A DNA stretch of 7,201 bases from contig CAMAYW010000122.1 of the NCBI GenBank assembly GCA_945862475.1, positions 1 to 7,201 of the forward strand, read 5' to 3'. Below the pieces are notes generated by a model. That model saw only the letters and a program-made list of their open reading frames with translations. It did not search any database and was not told the DNA's origin. This DNA comes from Bacteriovorax stolpii (GTDB taxonomy: Bacteria > Bdellovibrionota > Bacteriovoracia > Bacteriovoracales > Bacteriovoracaceae). Position numbers and translations under genes: made by a program. Positions 1 through 5,633 of this stretch are shown piece by piece; the first letter of the stretch is position 1; each line of letters begins with the position of its first letter.

Positions 1-1121
1 TTCACCCGACTTGTATTCCTGTTCATGGTGAATACCAGTCTAAATTAACTCTCATGTCTGAGTCTCTTCGAAACGACGGACGAGTTTGGGTTCCAAAGAA
101 AAAAGATGAAACAAGAAAACCTGCTGACATTCCAGAAGATGAAAGAGACTACTATCTTGAAAGAGTTTATCCATCTTTTGGTAACCTTGCTCCTAGAGAT
201 GTTTCCTCCCGTCAGGCGAAGTTTCGTTGTGATGAAGGTCTAGGTGTTGGCTCAACGAAACAAGCTGTTTATCTTGATTTCAGAGATGCTATTAAACGTG
301 ACGGCAAGGAAGCGATTGCTGGACGTTACGGAAACTTGTTTGAAATGTACGAGAGGATCACTGCAGATAATCCTTACGAGACACCAATGATGATTTACCC
401 GGCCGTTCACTACACAATGGGTGGATTGTGGGTGGATTATAACCTTCAATCAACGATCCCTGGTCTCCACGTTTTAGGAGAGGCAAATTTCTCTGATCAC
501 GGAGCGAACCGTTTAGGTGCTTCTGCACTTATGCAGGGTTTAGCTGACGGATATTTTGTTATTCCTTATACGATTGGTAACTACCTCGCCTCTAATCCAA
601 TGGAGAAAGTAACAACTGAGGATAAAGCATTTAAAGATGCTGAAGAAGCAGTGAAACTTCAAACGTCAAAACTTCTTGGTATCAAAGGTAAAAGAACGGC
701 AACTGATTTCCACAAGGCACTTGGTCACTATATGTGGGACTACGTTGGCATGAGCCGAAATGAAGCTGGTCTAAAAAAGGCAATTGATGGGATCAGAAAA
801 CTCAAAGAAGAATTCTGGCAAGACGTCAATGTTCCTGGAGATACAGGGAACTTCAATATCGAACTCCATACTGCCTCTCGTGTAGCAGACTTCTTGGAGC
901 TTGGTGAACTCATGGCGCTTGATGCTCTTGAAAGGAATGAATCCTGCGGAGGTCACTTCCGTGAGGAATACCAAACTCCGGATAACGAAGCTAAGCGTGA
1001 CGATGAAAAATTCACTCATGCTGCCGTTTGGGAATACACTGGAACAAATTCAAGCCCGGTTCGACATAAAGAAGAGATCGTGTTTGAAAACGTAAAACTT
1101 GCGACTCGTTCGTATAAATAA
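1..1121 (+). CDS. sdhA: Succinate dehydrogenase/fumarate reductase flavoprotein subunit, C-terminal part (5' end outside window)
   Basis: The flavoprotein subunit carries covalent FAD and oxidises succinate to fumarate (or the reverse) on the cytoplasmic face of the membrane-bound SDH complex. The frame is open from base 3, so the Met codon at 54 is internal; 372 residues are visible, somewhat over half of a typical protein of about 640. Recognisable are PTCIPVHGE and SLRNDGRVWVPKK near the visible start, APRD at visible residues 64-67 (the region of a substrate-binding Arg), HYTMGG from His136 (matching the active-site His of E. coli SdhA), and HGANRLG with Arg170 (matching the second substrate Arg). 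The tail with HFREEYQTPDNEAKRDDE is typical of the B. subtilis/Bacteroides-type subfamily, which normally pairs with a single-subunit dihaem cytochrome b anchor. sdhB follows 14 bases after the stop. The direction of the reaction in the cell cannot be read from sequence. Confidence 0.96.
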   Translation, partial: HPTCIPVHGEYQSKLTLMSESLRNDGRVWVPKKKDETRKPADIPEDERDYYLERVYPSFGNLAPRDVSSRQAKFRCDEGLGVGSTKQAVYLDFRDAIKRDGKEAIAGRYGNLFEMYERITADNPYETPMMIYPAVHYTMGGLWVDYNLQSTIPGLHVLGEANFSDHGANRLGASALMQGLADGYFVIPYTIGNYLASNPMEKVTTEDKAFKDAEEAVKLQTSKLLGIKGKRTATDFHKALGHYMWDYVGMSRNEAGLKKAIDGIRKLKEEFWQDVNVPGDTGNFNIELHTASRVADFLELGELMALDALERNESCGGHFREEYQTPDNEAKRDDEKFTHAAVWEYTGTNSSPVRHKEEIVFENVKLATRSYK

Positions 1122-1135
1122 TTGGAGAGAAGCTT

Positions 1136-1927
1136 ATGGCATCCACACAAAATATGACGTTGAATTTAAAAATCTGGCGTCAAAAAAATTCAAATGCTGA
1201 AGGAAAACTTGTTGATTACCGAGTGGAAAATGTTTCACCGGACATGTCCTTCTTAGAAATGATTGATGTTTTGAACAACCAACTTGTTAAAAAAGGTGAA
1301 GAACCAATTGCCTTTGATCATGACTGCCGTGAAGGAATTTGTGGTATGTGCTCTATGATGATTGATGGCAAGGCCCATGGTGGTTACAAAAACACGACGA
1401 CTTGTCAGGTTCACATGAGACTTTATAAAGATGGAGATACGATCATAATCGAGCCATTCCGTGCGTCCGCATTTCCTGTCGTAAAAGATTTAGCTGTCGA
1501 TCGTTCTGCTATTGATAAAGTCATGCAAGCAGGTGGTTATGTATCGGCCAATACTGGTAATGCGCCTGATGCAAACTCAATTCTTATTCCAAAACCAATC
1601 GCTGACGAAGCTATGGATGCAGCTGCTTGTATTGGATGCGGAGCTTGCGTTGCTTCTTGCCCGAATGGATCTGGAATGCTTTTTATGGGAGCGAAAGTTT
1701 CTCAATTAGCACTTCTCCCTCAAGGGTCAGTGGAATCTCCGAAACGCGCTCTTAATATGGTCCACACACATGACAACTTAGGATTTGGAAATTGTACCAA
1801 TCATGCTGAATGTGAAGCGACATGCCCGAAAGGAATTTCAATCGAGCATATTGCAAGAATGAACCGCGAGTATTTAAAAGCTGCATTTACTTATCACGAG
1901 AAAAAACGCTCTGAAGGAGCTGGTTAA
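1136..1927 (+). CDS. sdhB: Succinate dehydrogenase/fumarate reductase iron-sulfur subunit
   Basis: This 263-residue subunit passes electrons from the FAD of SdhA to the quinone site in the membrane anchor. All cluster ligands are visible. The N-terminal ferredoxin fold has Cys64, 69, 72 and 90 for [2Fe-2S] in the order C-x4-C-x2-C-x17-C. The C-terminal helical domain has C-x2-C-x2-C-x3-C-P at 165-175 and C-x5-C-x3-C-P at 220-230. By analogy with E. coli, Cys165, 168, 171 and 230 hold [4Fe-4S] and Cys175, 220 and 226 hold [3Fe-4S]. The length is normal for the family. The ATG is preceded by GGAGAG at 1124-1129 with a 6-base spacer. It lies in one operon with sdhA and is followed directly by a terminator, so it is the last gene of the operon. 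No ligand is missing and no frameshift is seen. Confidence 0.97.
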   Translation: MASTQNMTLNLKIWRQKNSNAEGKLVDYRVENVSPDMSFLEMIDVLNNQLVKKGEEPIAFDHDCREGICGMCSMMIDGKAHGGYKNTTTCQVHMRLYKDGDTIIIEPFRASAFPVVKDLAVDRSAIDKVMQAGGYVSANTGNAPDANSILIPKPIADEAMDAAACIGCGACVASCPNGSGMLFMGAKVSQLALLPQGSVESPKRALNMVHTHDNLGFGNCTNHAECEATCPKGISIEHIARMNREYLKAAFTYHEKKRSEGAG

Positions 1928-1930
1928 TCT

Positions 1931-1957
1931 AAGGGCCCCTTGAGGGCCCTTTTTTTT
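1931..1957 (+). terminator. Intrinsic terminator of the sdh operon
   Basis: A perfect 8-bp stem, AAGGGCCC (1931-1938) with GGGCCCTT (1944-1951), encloses a 5-base loop. A run of eight T (1950-1957) begins in the stem and extends past it. It starts 3 bases after the sdhB stop codon. The U-tract exists only in the + direction; on the - strand the hairpin is followed by mixed sequence, so it should act mainly on sdhAB transcripts. The stop codon of the convergent FHA gene (1956-1958) begins inside the T-run. Confidence 0.92.
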
Positions 1958-3077
1958 AGTATGTCGTAAAAAATGGATCTACTGCTGTGACAATCTTTTT
2001 GATCGATTCTTCGCCTGAGATTGCAGCTTCTCTGAAACCATTATGAATGTATTGAAGGTTCGAGCCTTTTAGGGCCCCTACAAAGCTAAGTGAAATCATT
2101 CCTCGCTCATCTTGTGAAAAGAAAGTAAGGTATATATCTTTATCGTCTAAATCATCAAATTCTCTGAAATACCTATCTAAGACTAAAAGTACAGTAAGCT
2201 TCTTAAGAGCTCTTTTTTCAATTTTACTGTTTTCAGCAAGAAGAGTTGATCGCTGTAACCATTCTTTTTCATCAAGAAAAAAGATCAGTGCTTTTTCATG
2301 ACTTAGAACTTCTTTTAAAGGCGAATCTTTTTGGCAATAAGGAACGGCCTCAACTTGCGAGCATTTTGGTTTTGGCTTGAGACTTAGTAAGAAATTCTTT
2401 TTTAATAAAGACCCGCGATAAATCCTGTGACCTTGAATTTCTGAGTCGATCTCCTGATCTGCGGCGTGCTTGTCCTGAATTTTTTTAGCAATCGTATCTT
2501 TTTTTAATTTACTTTTTCTCGACTGATAAATTTTATTGGAAACGAGTCCAATGATAATGACAGTTACACAAATGAGAATAGTTGTGACAATCCTCTCATA
2601 CTCAAGTTTCTTCTCACGAGCAATTCTCGCTTGTTGATACTGAAGCTCTTTCTGTCTTTTTTGTTCAGCCTTGACCTGAGAAGCCTTAAAATCCTCAATT
2701 GAGATCACTTTGGTTTTATTATGTTCCGGATTATCTCCACCTTGAGGAGACTCTGGAACTGGAAGAACTTCAAAGTCTTCTGACGTTTCCATATAGACTA
2801 AGGAAGCATGGGCCCCCAAGGTAACAGTATCGTAAAAATTAAATTCTGCTTTCACCCAAGGAACAAGTCTCTGCCCGTTGATGAATGTGCCATTTGTACT
2901 GTCCTGATCAACCACGAACCATTGGCCAGTCTGAAAGTAAATTCTAAGGTGTTTTTTTGAGACAGAAGTTTCGTTGATGATGAGATGACTTCCATCACCG
3001 GATCCTGCAAAAATTTCGAGCATCTCGGTCTGATAGACGACAGGATTTTGTGTATCAATCTCTAATTTTAAGAACAT
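1956..3077 (-). CDS. Single-pass membrane protein with N-terminal FHA domain and uncharacterised C-terminal region
   Basis: This 373-residue protein is built from four parts. Residues about 18-96 form a forkhead-associated (FHA) domain, with SVSKKH at 38-43 and the core motif D-x-DSTNGTFING at 57-68. A charged Lys/Gln/Glu/Arg-rich segment (about 128-162) could be a coiled coil. One hydrophobic helix (163-181) precedes a basic stretch (RKSKLKK). A C-terminal region of about 190 residues, which I do not recognise, has just two cysteines (239 and 248). FHA domains usually bind phosphothreonine peptides, which would place this one in the cytoplasm as a signalling adaptor. The basic residues on both sides of the helix make the topology uncertain. 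The GR motif that normally begins an FHA domain reads GS here (25-26), so the phosphate-binding Arg appears absent. No clear Shine-Dalgarno sequence precedes the ATG, and an in-frame TAG with no start codon after it excludes a longer N-terminus. The FHA call is firm; partner and function are unknown. Confidence 0.88.
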   Translation of the reverse strand: MFLKLEIDTQNPVVYQTEMLEIFAGSGDGSHLIINETSVSKKHLRIYFQTGQWFVVDQDSTNGTFINGQRLVPWVKAEFNFYDTVTLGAHASLVYMETSEDFEVLPVPESPQGGDNPEHNKTKVISIEDFKASQVKAEQKRQKELQYQQARIAREKKLEYERIVTTILICVTVIIIGLVSNKIYQSRKSKLKKDTIAKKIQDKHAADQEIDSEIQGHRIYRGSLLKKNFLLSLKPKPKCSQVEAVPYCQKDSPLKEVLSHEKALIFFLDEKEWLQRSTLLAENSKIEKRALKKLTVLLVLDRYFREFDDLDDKDIYLTFFSQDERGMISLSFVGALKGSNLQYIHNGFREAAISGEESIKKIVTAVDPFFTTY

Positions 3078-3138
3078 AGAGATATGGTAAGAGATAACCT
3101 AATTTAAAACCAGTTGAAAACGAGCCGATCTCCCCTGT

Positions 3139-3492
3139 TTATTCCTGAGAAGCTTGATCGCATACTACATCGGCCGCAACATCACTAACTGAATCAATGA
3201 TATGCCCCTCTAGTACCGCTTCAGTCGTGCAAGATTTAAGAACAACTTGATAGCCAAGGGCTTCACCATCTAATCTTGTTTGGCGCCCAAAGTTACCGCA
3301 ATTCACTCTAGATTTCTCTAAAGGTATTTCCATATTTTCATTGATGATAAGGCTTTCATCACTTATTTGAATTTTTTCAACCCCAGCGACTGATCGATCT
3401 TTAAATTTACAATTGATAGAACCAGCAAAAACTTGATTTTGAATCGCTGATAAAATGAATAAAAGAACTGAAGCAACTAATAGCTTTTTCAT
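3139..3492 (-). CDS. Small exported hypothetical protein with four cysteines
   Basis: This is a predicted periplasmic or secreted protein of 117 residues that I do not recognise. The start is set at 3492 because an AGGAGG ribosome site sits 5 bases before this ATG and the product then begins with a classic signal peptide: MKK, a hydrophobic core at 4-17, and a likely cleavage after VFA (residue 23). A longer open frame running upstream to 3633 lacks these marks. The mature part of about 94 residues has four Cys (in INCKF, VNCGN, KSCTT and VVCDQ), which suggests two disulfides, and alternating hydrophobic/polar stretches that suggest beta strands. It lies between the cysteine-ladder gene and the FHA gene on the same strand. 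The 192-base gap before it and the 61-base gap after it make a tight operon doubtful. Confidence 0.8.
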   Translation of the reverse strand: MKKLLVASVLLFILSAIQNQVFAGSINCKFKDRSVAGVEKIQISDESLIINENMEIPLEKSRVNCGNFGRQTRLDGEALGYQVVLKSCTTEAVLEGHIIDSVSDVAADVVCDQASQE

Positions 3493-3497
3493 CCTTT

Positions 3498-3503
3498 CCT
3501 CCT
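3498..3503 (-). promoter_or_regulatory. Ribosome binding site that fixes the start of the small four-cysteine protein
   Basis: AGGAGG on the - strand lies 5 bases before the ATG at 3492. It is a perfect anti-16S match and decides for the signal-peptide start over the longer open frame. Confidence 0.85.
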
Positions 3504-3639
3504 CATAAAGACCGGAATAATTAATAATTAACATAATGAATTGTGACCCGTAATGAGTGCTTTTTGGCACCATGTAGAATTTTTTCCTAGAAGCATTTTG
3601 ACACCACACCCCAACCCAAGCACCTGAAAACACATATAA

Positions 3640-3676
3640 ATGCCAAAAGGTACCGCATACCTTTTGGCATGCGGTA
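3640..3676. repeat. Two overlapping, mutually exclusive inverted repeats downstream of the cysteine-ladder gene
   Basis: Hairpin A is a perfect 13-bp stem: ATGCCAAAAGGTA (3640-3652), loop CCGCA (3653-3657), then TACCTTTTGGCAT (3658-3670). Hairpin B is a perfect 8-bp stem: TACCGCAT (3651-3658) with ATGCGGTA (3669-3676), around a 10-base loop. They share bases and cannot form together. The element lies 8 bases beyond the stop codon of the cysteine-ladder gene, so hairpin A may work as its transcription terminator. After the stem, the - strand continues TTATATGTGTTTTC, a poor U-tract, so termination would be weak or factor-dependent. It could instead be a protein-binding site or an mRNA-end stabiliser. 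Confidence 0.7.
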
Positions 3677-3684
3677 AATAAAAG

Positions 3685-5001
3685 CTATTTTAATTCGACA
3701 GACATTTCTTCAAAGCGCTTAGATGACTCTGGCTTAACTGAATTGAGAATTCTTCCTACAAGATTATTTTTTGCTTCAAGAGAAAAAGTTAATTTCATTT
3801 GACCACGAAGAGACTTTTTTAAATCTTGAGCGAGATTAACATTGAGAGCGAATTTTTGATTTTCGCGCGAGATAAAAACTTTTTCCGAAGGATACTCCGC
3901 GACTAAATCGGCGATTGTTTTTGTTCCAACTAAAAAAGCCTTGTGAGTAAGTTTTAATTGAATCGATCCTAGATTTGATAAATTCCCATCAAAAAGGATC
4001 TTTAACATTTTAGTTTCTTGAAATGCTGCTGCCTCAGAAGCTCTTGCAGGTAAAACATTTGGCAACAATTGATCATTTAAAACTTCAAAACGAACTTTTG
4101 ACTTAAGAACAATTTCATTTTCTGTATGAGATACGATTTGTAAATTCTGATCCTTCAGTACGACAAAAACTTGTGGCTCTTTTAAAAGAGTCACTGAGAA
4201 TGCGAATTGCGAATATTGATTATTCGCCTCAGTCGCTTTCATAAGGGCCACGAACTCATCCACAAGACCATTTGTTTCCACTTCCACTTCCGTTTCAAGA
4301 ACTAAATTTTTAGTTATTGTCCTCGTTACGGTTTCAGGTTTTTCACAACTATAAGCTTGTCTCTCGTACTGTGTTTCCATGTTACACACAGGAACAGAAT
4401 AAGGAACATCTCTGCACTGATTTCTTCCTGGAATTGTTTCACAACGGTAGCGAGGAACGTTCATGCATTCAGTCTCATTATAGGTCACCATTCGGCAATA
4501 CCTTGGGCCAGGTACTTGCTGACAGACTCTTCCACCGCCTACTTCTGTACAGTTGCCAGGACCTTGATGAGGCCTTTCACAATGACGACGACCATCGCGG
4601 GTCGTTCGACAAACTTCTCCTACTGGCCTATCGGTACAAACTCGTCTTGAGGGACGATCGGTACAAACGGTTTGACTAGGACCGTGCGAACACTCTTGTC
4701 TCGTACGTGGAACATTTCGACAAACTCTCTCATTATCATTCCAGCAATTTTGAGATGAAGGTATCCAAGTACATTCTTGACTATACCTCGTTTCATTATG
4801 ACAAACCTCTCTCTGTCCTACGGGAACAGCTCTGTAACAAGTCGATGGAACTTGGATCGTTTCAGATTTCAAAATCGTTATTTTTTTTTCAGATTTAAGA
4901 ACCTCTGCATTCTGACCATTGAAATGAAACTGAGTTGCTATTTGTGCACTTGTTATGGATGGCACGATTAGCGCAAAAAACAACGCGATGTTGCGGATCA
5001 T
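3685..5001 (-). CDS. Exported cysteine-ladder protein (18 Cys at 8-13 residue spacing) with Cys-free C-terminal domain
   Basis: This 438-residue protein matches no family I can name. The start at 5001 is chosen because AAGGAG lies 7 bases upstream and the product then opens with a signal peptide (MIRN, hydrophobic core, likely cleavage after TSA at residue 19). An upstream in-frame ATG at 5058 lacks both. Residues 55-219 hold 18 cysteines at 55, 67, 77, 86, 94, 104, 113, 122, 131, 141, 151, 160, 169, 179, 187, 196, 206 and 219. The recurring unit resembles C-x2-V/R-P-x4-5-C, as in CRNVPRTRQEC, CQQVPGPRYC and CRDVPYSVPVC. This segment is rich in Arg, Pro, Asn and Gln and has few hydrophobic residues. 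The even Cys count fits up to nine disulfides in an oxidising compartment. Residues 221-438 contain no Cys and look beta-rich. No CxxCH haem motif is seen. A structural or surface role is inference only. Confidence 0.85.
   Translation of the reverse strand: MIRNIALFFALIVPSITSAQIATQFHFNGQNAEVLKSEKKITILKSETIQVPSTCYRAVPVGQREVCHNETRYSQECTWIPSSQNCWNDNERVCRNVPRTRQECSHGPSQTVCTDRPSRRVCTDRPVGEVCRTTRDGRRHCERPHQGPGNCTEVGGGRVCQQVPGPRYCRMVTYNETECMNVPRYRCETIPGRNQCRDVPYSVPVCNMETQYERQAYSCEKPETVTRTITKNLVLETEVEVETNGLVDEFVALMKATEANNQYSQFAFSVTLLKEPQVFVVLKDQNLQIVSHTENEIVLKSKVRFEVLNDQLLPNVLPARASEAAAFQETKMLKILFDGNLSNLGSIQLKLTHKAFLVGTKTIADLVAEYPSEKVFISRENQKFALNVNLAQDLKKSLRGQMKLTFSLEAKNNLVGRILNSVKPESSKRFEEMSVELK
4630..4668 (-). 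repeat. Short direct repeat inside the cysteine-ladder coding region
   Basis: ATCGGTACAAAC occurs at 4630-4641 and again at 4657-4668 (+ strand reading), exactly 27 bases apart. It encodes two adjacent copies of VCTDRP at a 9-residue step. This is the clearest nucleotide-level trace that the ladder grew by in-frame duplication of a unit of about 27-30 bases. Confidence 0.75.
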
Positions 5002-5008
5002 TACGACA

Positions 5009-5014
5009 CTCCTT
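5009..5014 (-). promoter_or_regulatory. Ribosome binding site that fixes the start of the cysteine-ladder gene
   Basis: AAGGAG on the - strand lies 7 bases before the ATG at 5001. It supports that start, and the signal peptide it creates, over the ATG at 5058. Confidence 0.8.
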
Positions 5015-5096
5015 GTGTGATAGTTGAGTGCAAGACTGCAATTTATTTGCCACATCAATTGAATCTTATTTCAACATCATAACGCGAGACACATAG

Positions 5097-5106
5097 ACAC
5101 CGGTGT
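5097..5106. promoter_or_regulatory. Perfect 10-bp palindrome in the divergent intergenic region, possible operator
   Basis: ACACCGGTGT reads the same on both strands. It lies between the divergent starts at 5001 and 5170, just upstream of the candidate + strand -35 box. It could bind a dimeric regulator, but a palindrome of this length may also arise by chance. Confidence 0.3.
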
Positions 5107-5116
5107 TGATTTGGAT

Positions 5117-5145
5117 TTGACGATTAATCATTTTCACAGTGCAAT
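5117..5145 (+). promoter_or_regulatory. Candidate sigma70-type promoter for the + strand gene group starting at 5170
   Basis: TTGACG (5117-5122, five of six consensus) is followed by a 17-base spacer and TGCAAT (5140-5145, four of six). The predicted transcription start is about 5152, giving a short leader before the ATG at 5170. The GAGG ribosome site in that leader (5162-5165) is weak. Confidence 0.4.
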
Positions 5146-5169
5146 ATCTTTTTCAAAATGTGAGGCAAA

Positions 5170-5625
5170 ATGAAAATTTTATTCGCCATTTTTGTGAGTG
5201 CACCACTCTCGCTTTTTGCTTGTCCGGATTTAGCTGGAAGATACCTTGAATGTCGTCCCACAACAGGTCACTCCACTGGCTCAAGAGACATGATCGTCTC
5301 TCAATCCTTTGAAGATGGAGTCACAACTTATGTTGCCTCAGCGATCAATTCTCAATCGAATGAGAGAGAGACAGCAACATATAAGGCCGATGGAATTAAA
5401 ACTGAAGAAGTTATTATTGATCCAGACAATGGAAAGAGAACTCATCTATCGACTCTCATTTCATGTGAGAACGATAAACTCATCATTGATATCTCATTTT
5501 TCTCAGATGATATAAAATTTGGTTTTTCAAAAGTCTCGGTTTATAAAGAAGGAAAACAACTCATTATAGAATCTCATTCAGGTGATGAAACTCAGGAAGG
5601 CTCAGATAAAGAGATATGTGAGTAA
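5170..5625 (+). CDS. Small exported hypothetical protein with four cysteines (CPDLAG-type N-terminus)
   Basis: This 151-residue protein begins with a signal peptide (MK, hydrophobic core to about residue 17), and the mature part would start at or near Cys18 with CPDLAGRYLEC. Exported proteins whose mature end begins with a similar Cys-Pro-x-Leu-x-Gly-x-Tyr/Phe pattern are, to my knowledge, common in Bdellovibrio-type bacteria and mostly uncharacterised. Cys18, 28, 99 and 150 could form two disulfides, with the N-terminal hairpin closed by Cys18-Cys28 as one natural pairing. The body alternates short hydrophobic strands (MIVSQSF, TTYVASA, KLIIDISF, KVSVYKE, QLIIES), which suggests a small beta-barrel or lipocalin-like fold; this is inference. 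LFAC resembles a lipobox, but Phe at -2 is atypical. It is the first gene of a + strand group and lies 8 bases before the SprT-like gene. Confidence 0.82.
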   Translation: MKILFAIFVSAPLSLFACPDLAGRYLECRPTTGHSTGSRDMIVSQSFEDGVTTYVASAINSQSNERETATYKADGIKTEEVIIDPDNGKRTHLSTLISCENDKLIIDISFFSDDIKFGFSKVSVYKEGKQLIIESHSGDETQEGSDKEICE

Positions 5626-5633
5626 AGAATTAT

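Noticed and set aside
54..56. ATG at 54 as the start of the first gene
   Set aside because: The same frame is open to the left edge and encodes conserved SdhA residues (PTCIPVHGE), so the gene begins outside the window.
3078..3138. Terminator or clear promoter in the gap before the FHA gene
   Set aside because: Only a 3-bp stem is seen, and the best -35/-10 pair matches the consensus poorly.
3493..3633. N-terminal extension of 47 codons before the small four-cysteine protein
   Set aside because: A perfect AGGAGG and a textbook signal peptide begin at 3492. The extension would bury the signal peptide, and it lacks a ribosome site.
3560..3669. TGCCAAAA-type word repeated on the - strand at 3560-3569 and 3660-3669, exactly 100 bases apart, as operator half-sites
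   Set aside because: A similar word also occurs inside the FHA coding region near 2328-2336, so it is not specific to the intergenic region, and flanking bases do not match well.
3640..3676. H-type RNA pseudoknot between loop CCGCA and the adjacent TGCGG
   Set aside because: There is essentially no linker left to span a 13-bp stem, so the fold is sterically unlikely. Competing hairpins explain the complementarity better.
4317..4679. Open frames of about 100-120 codons on the + strand opposite the cysteine-ladder region
   Set aside because: They are antisense to a repeat-rich coding region whose regular codon pattern keeps stops away. They have no ribosome site or recognisable domain, while the - strand product has a signal peptide and repeats.
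4345..4839. Multihaem cytochrome explanation for the many cysteines
   Set aside because: No CxxCH motif is present. Spacings of 8-13 residues do not fit haem c attachment or ferredoxin-type clusters.
5002..5058. N-terminal extension of 19 codons before the cysteine-ladder protein
   Set aside because: AAGGAG lies 7 bases before the internal ATG at 5001, and a signal peptide starts exactly there.
5206..5226. Lipoprotein signal (LFAC) on the protein starting at 5170
   Set aside because: Phe at -2 is atypical, and the following CPDLAG...C pattern suits a disulfide-forming Cys after ordinary signal peptidase cleavage. It is kept only as an alternative.
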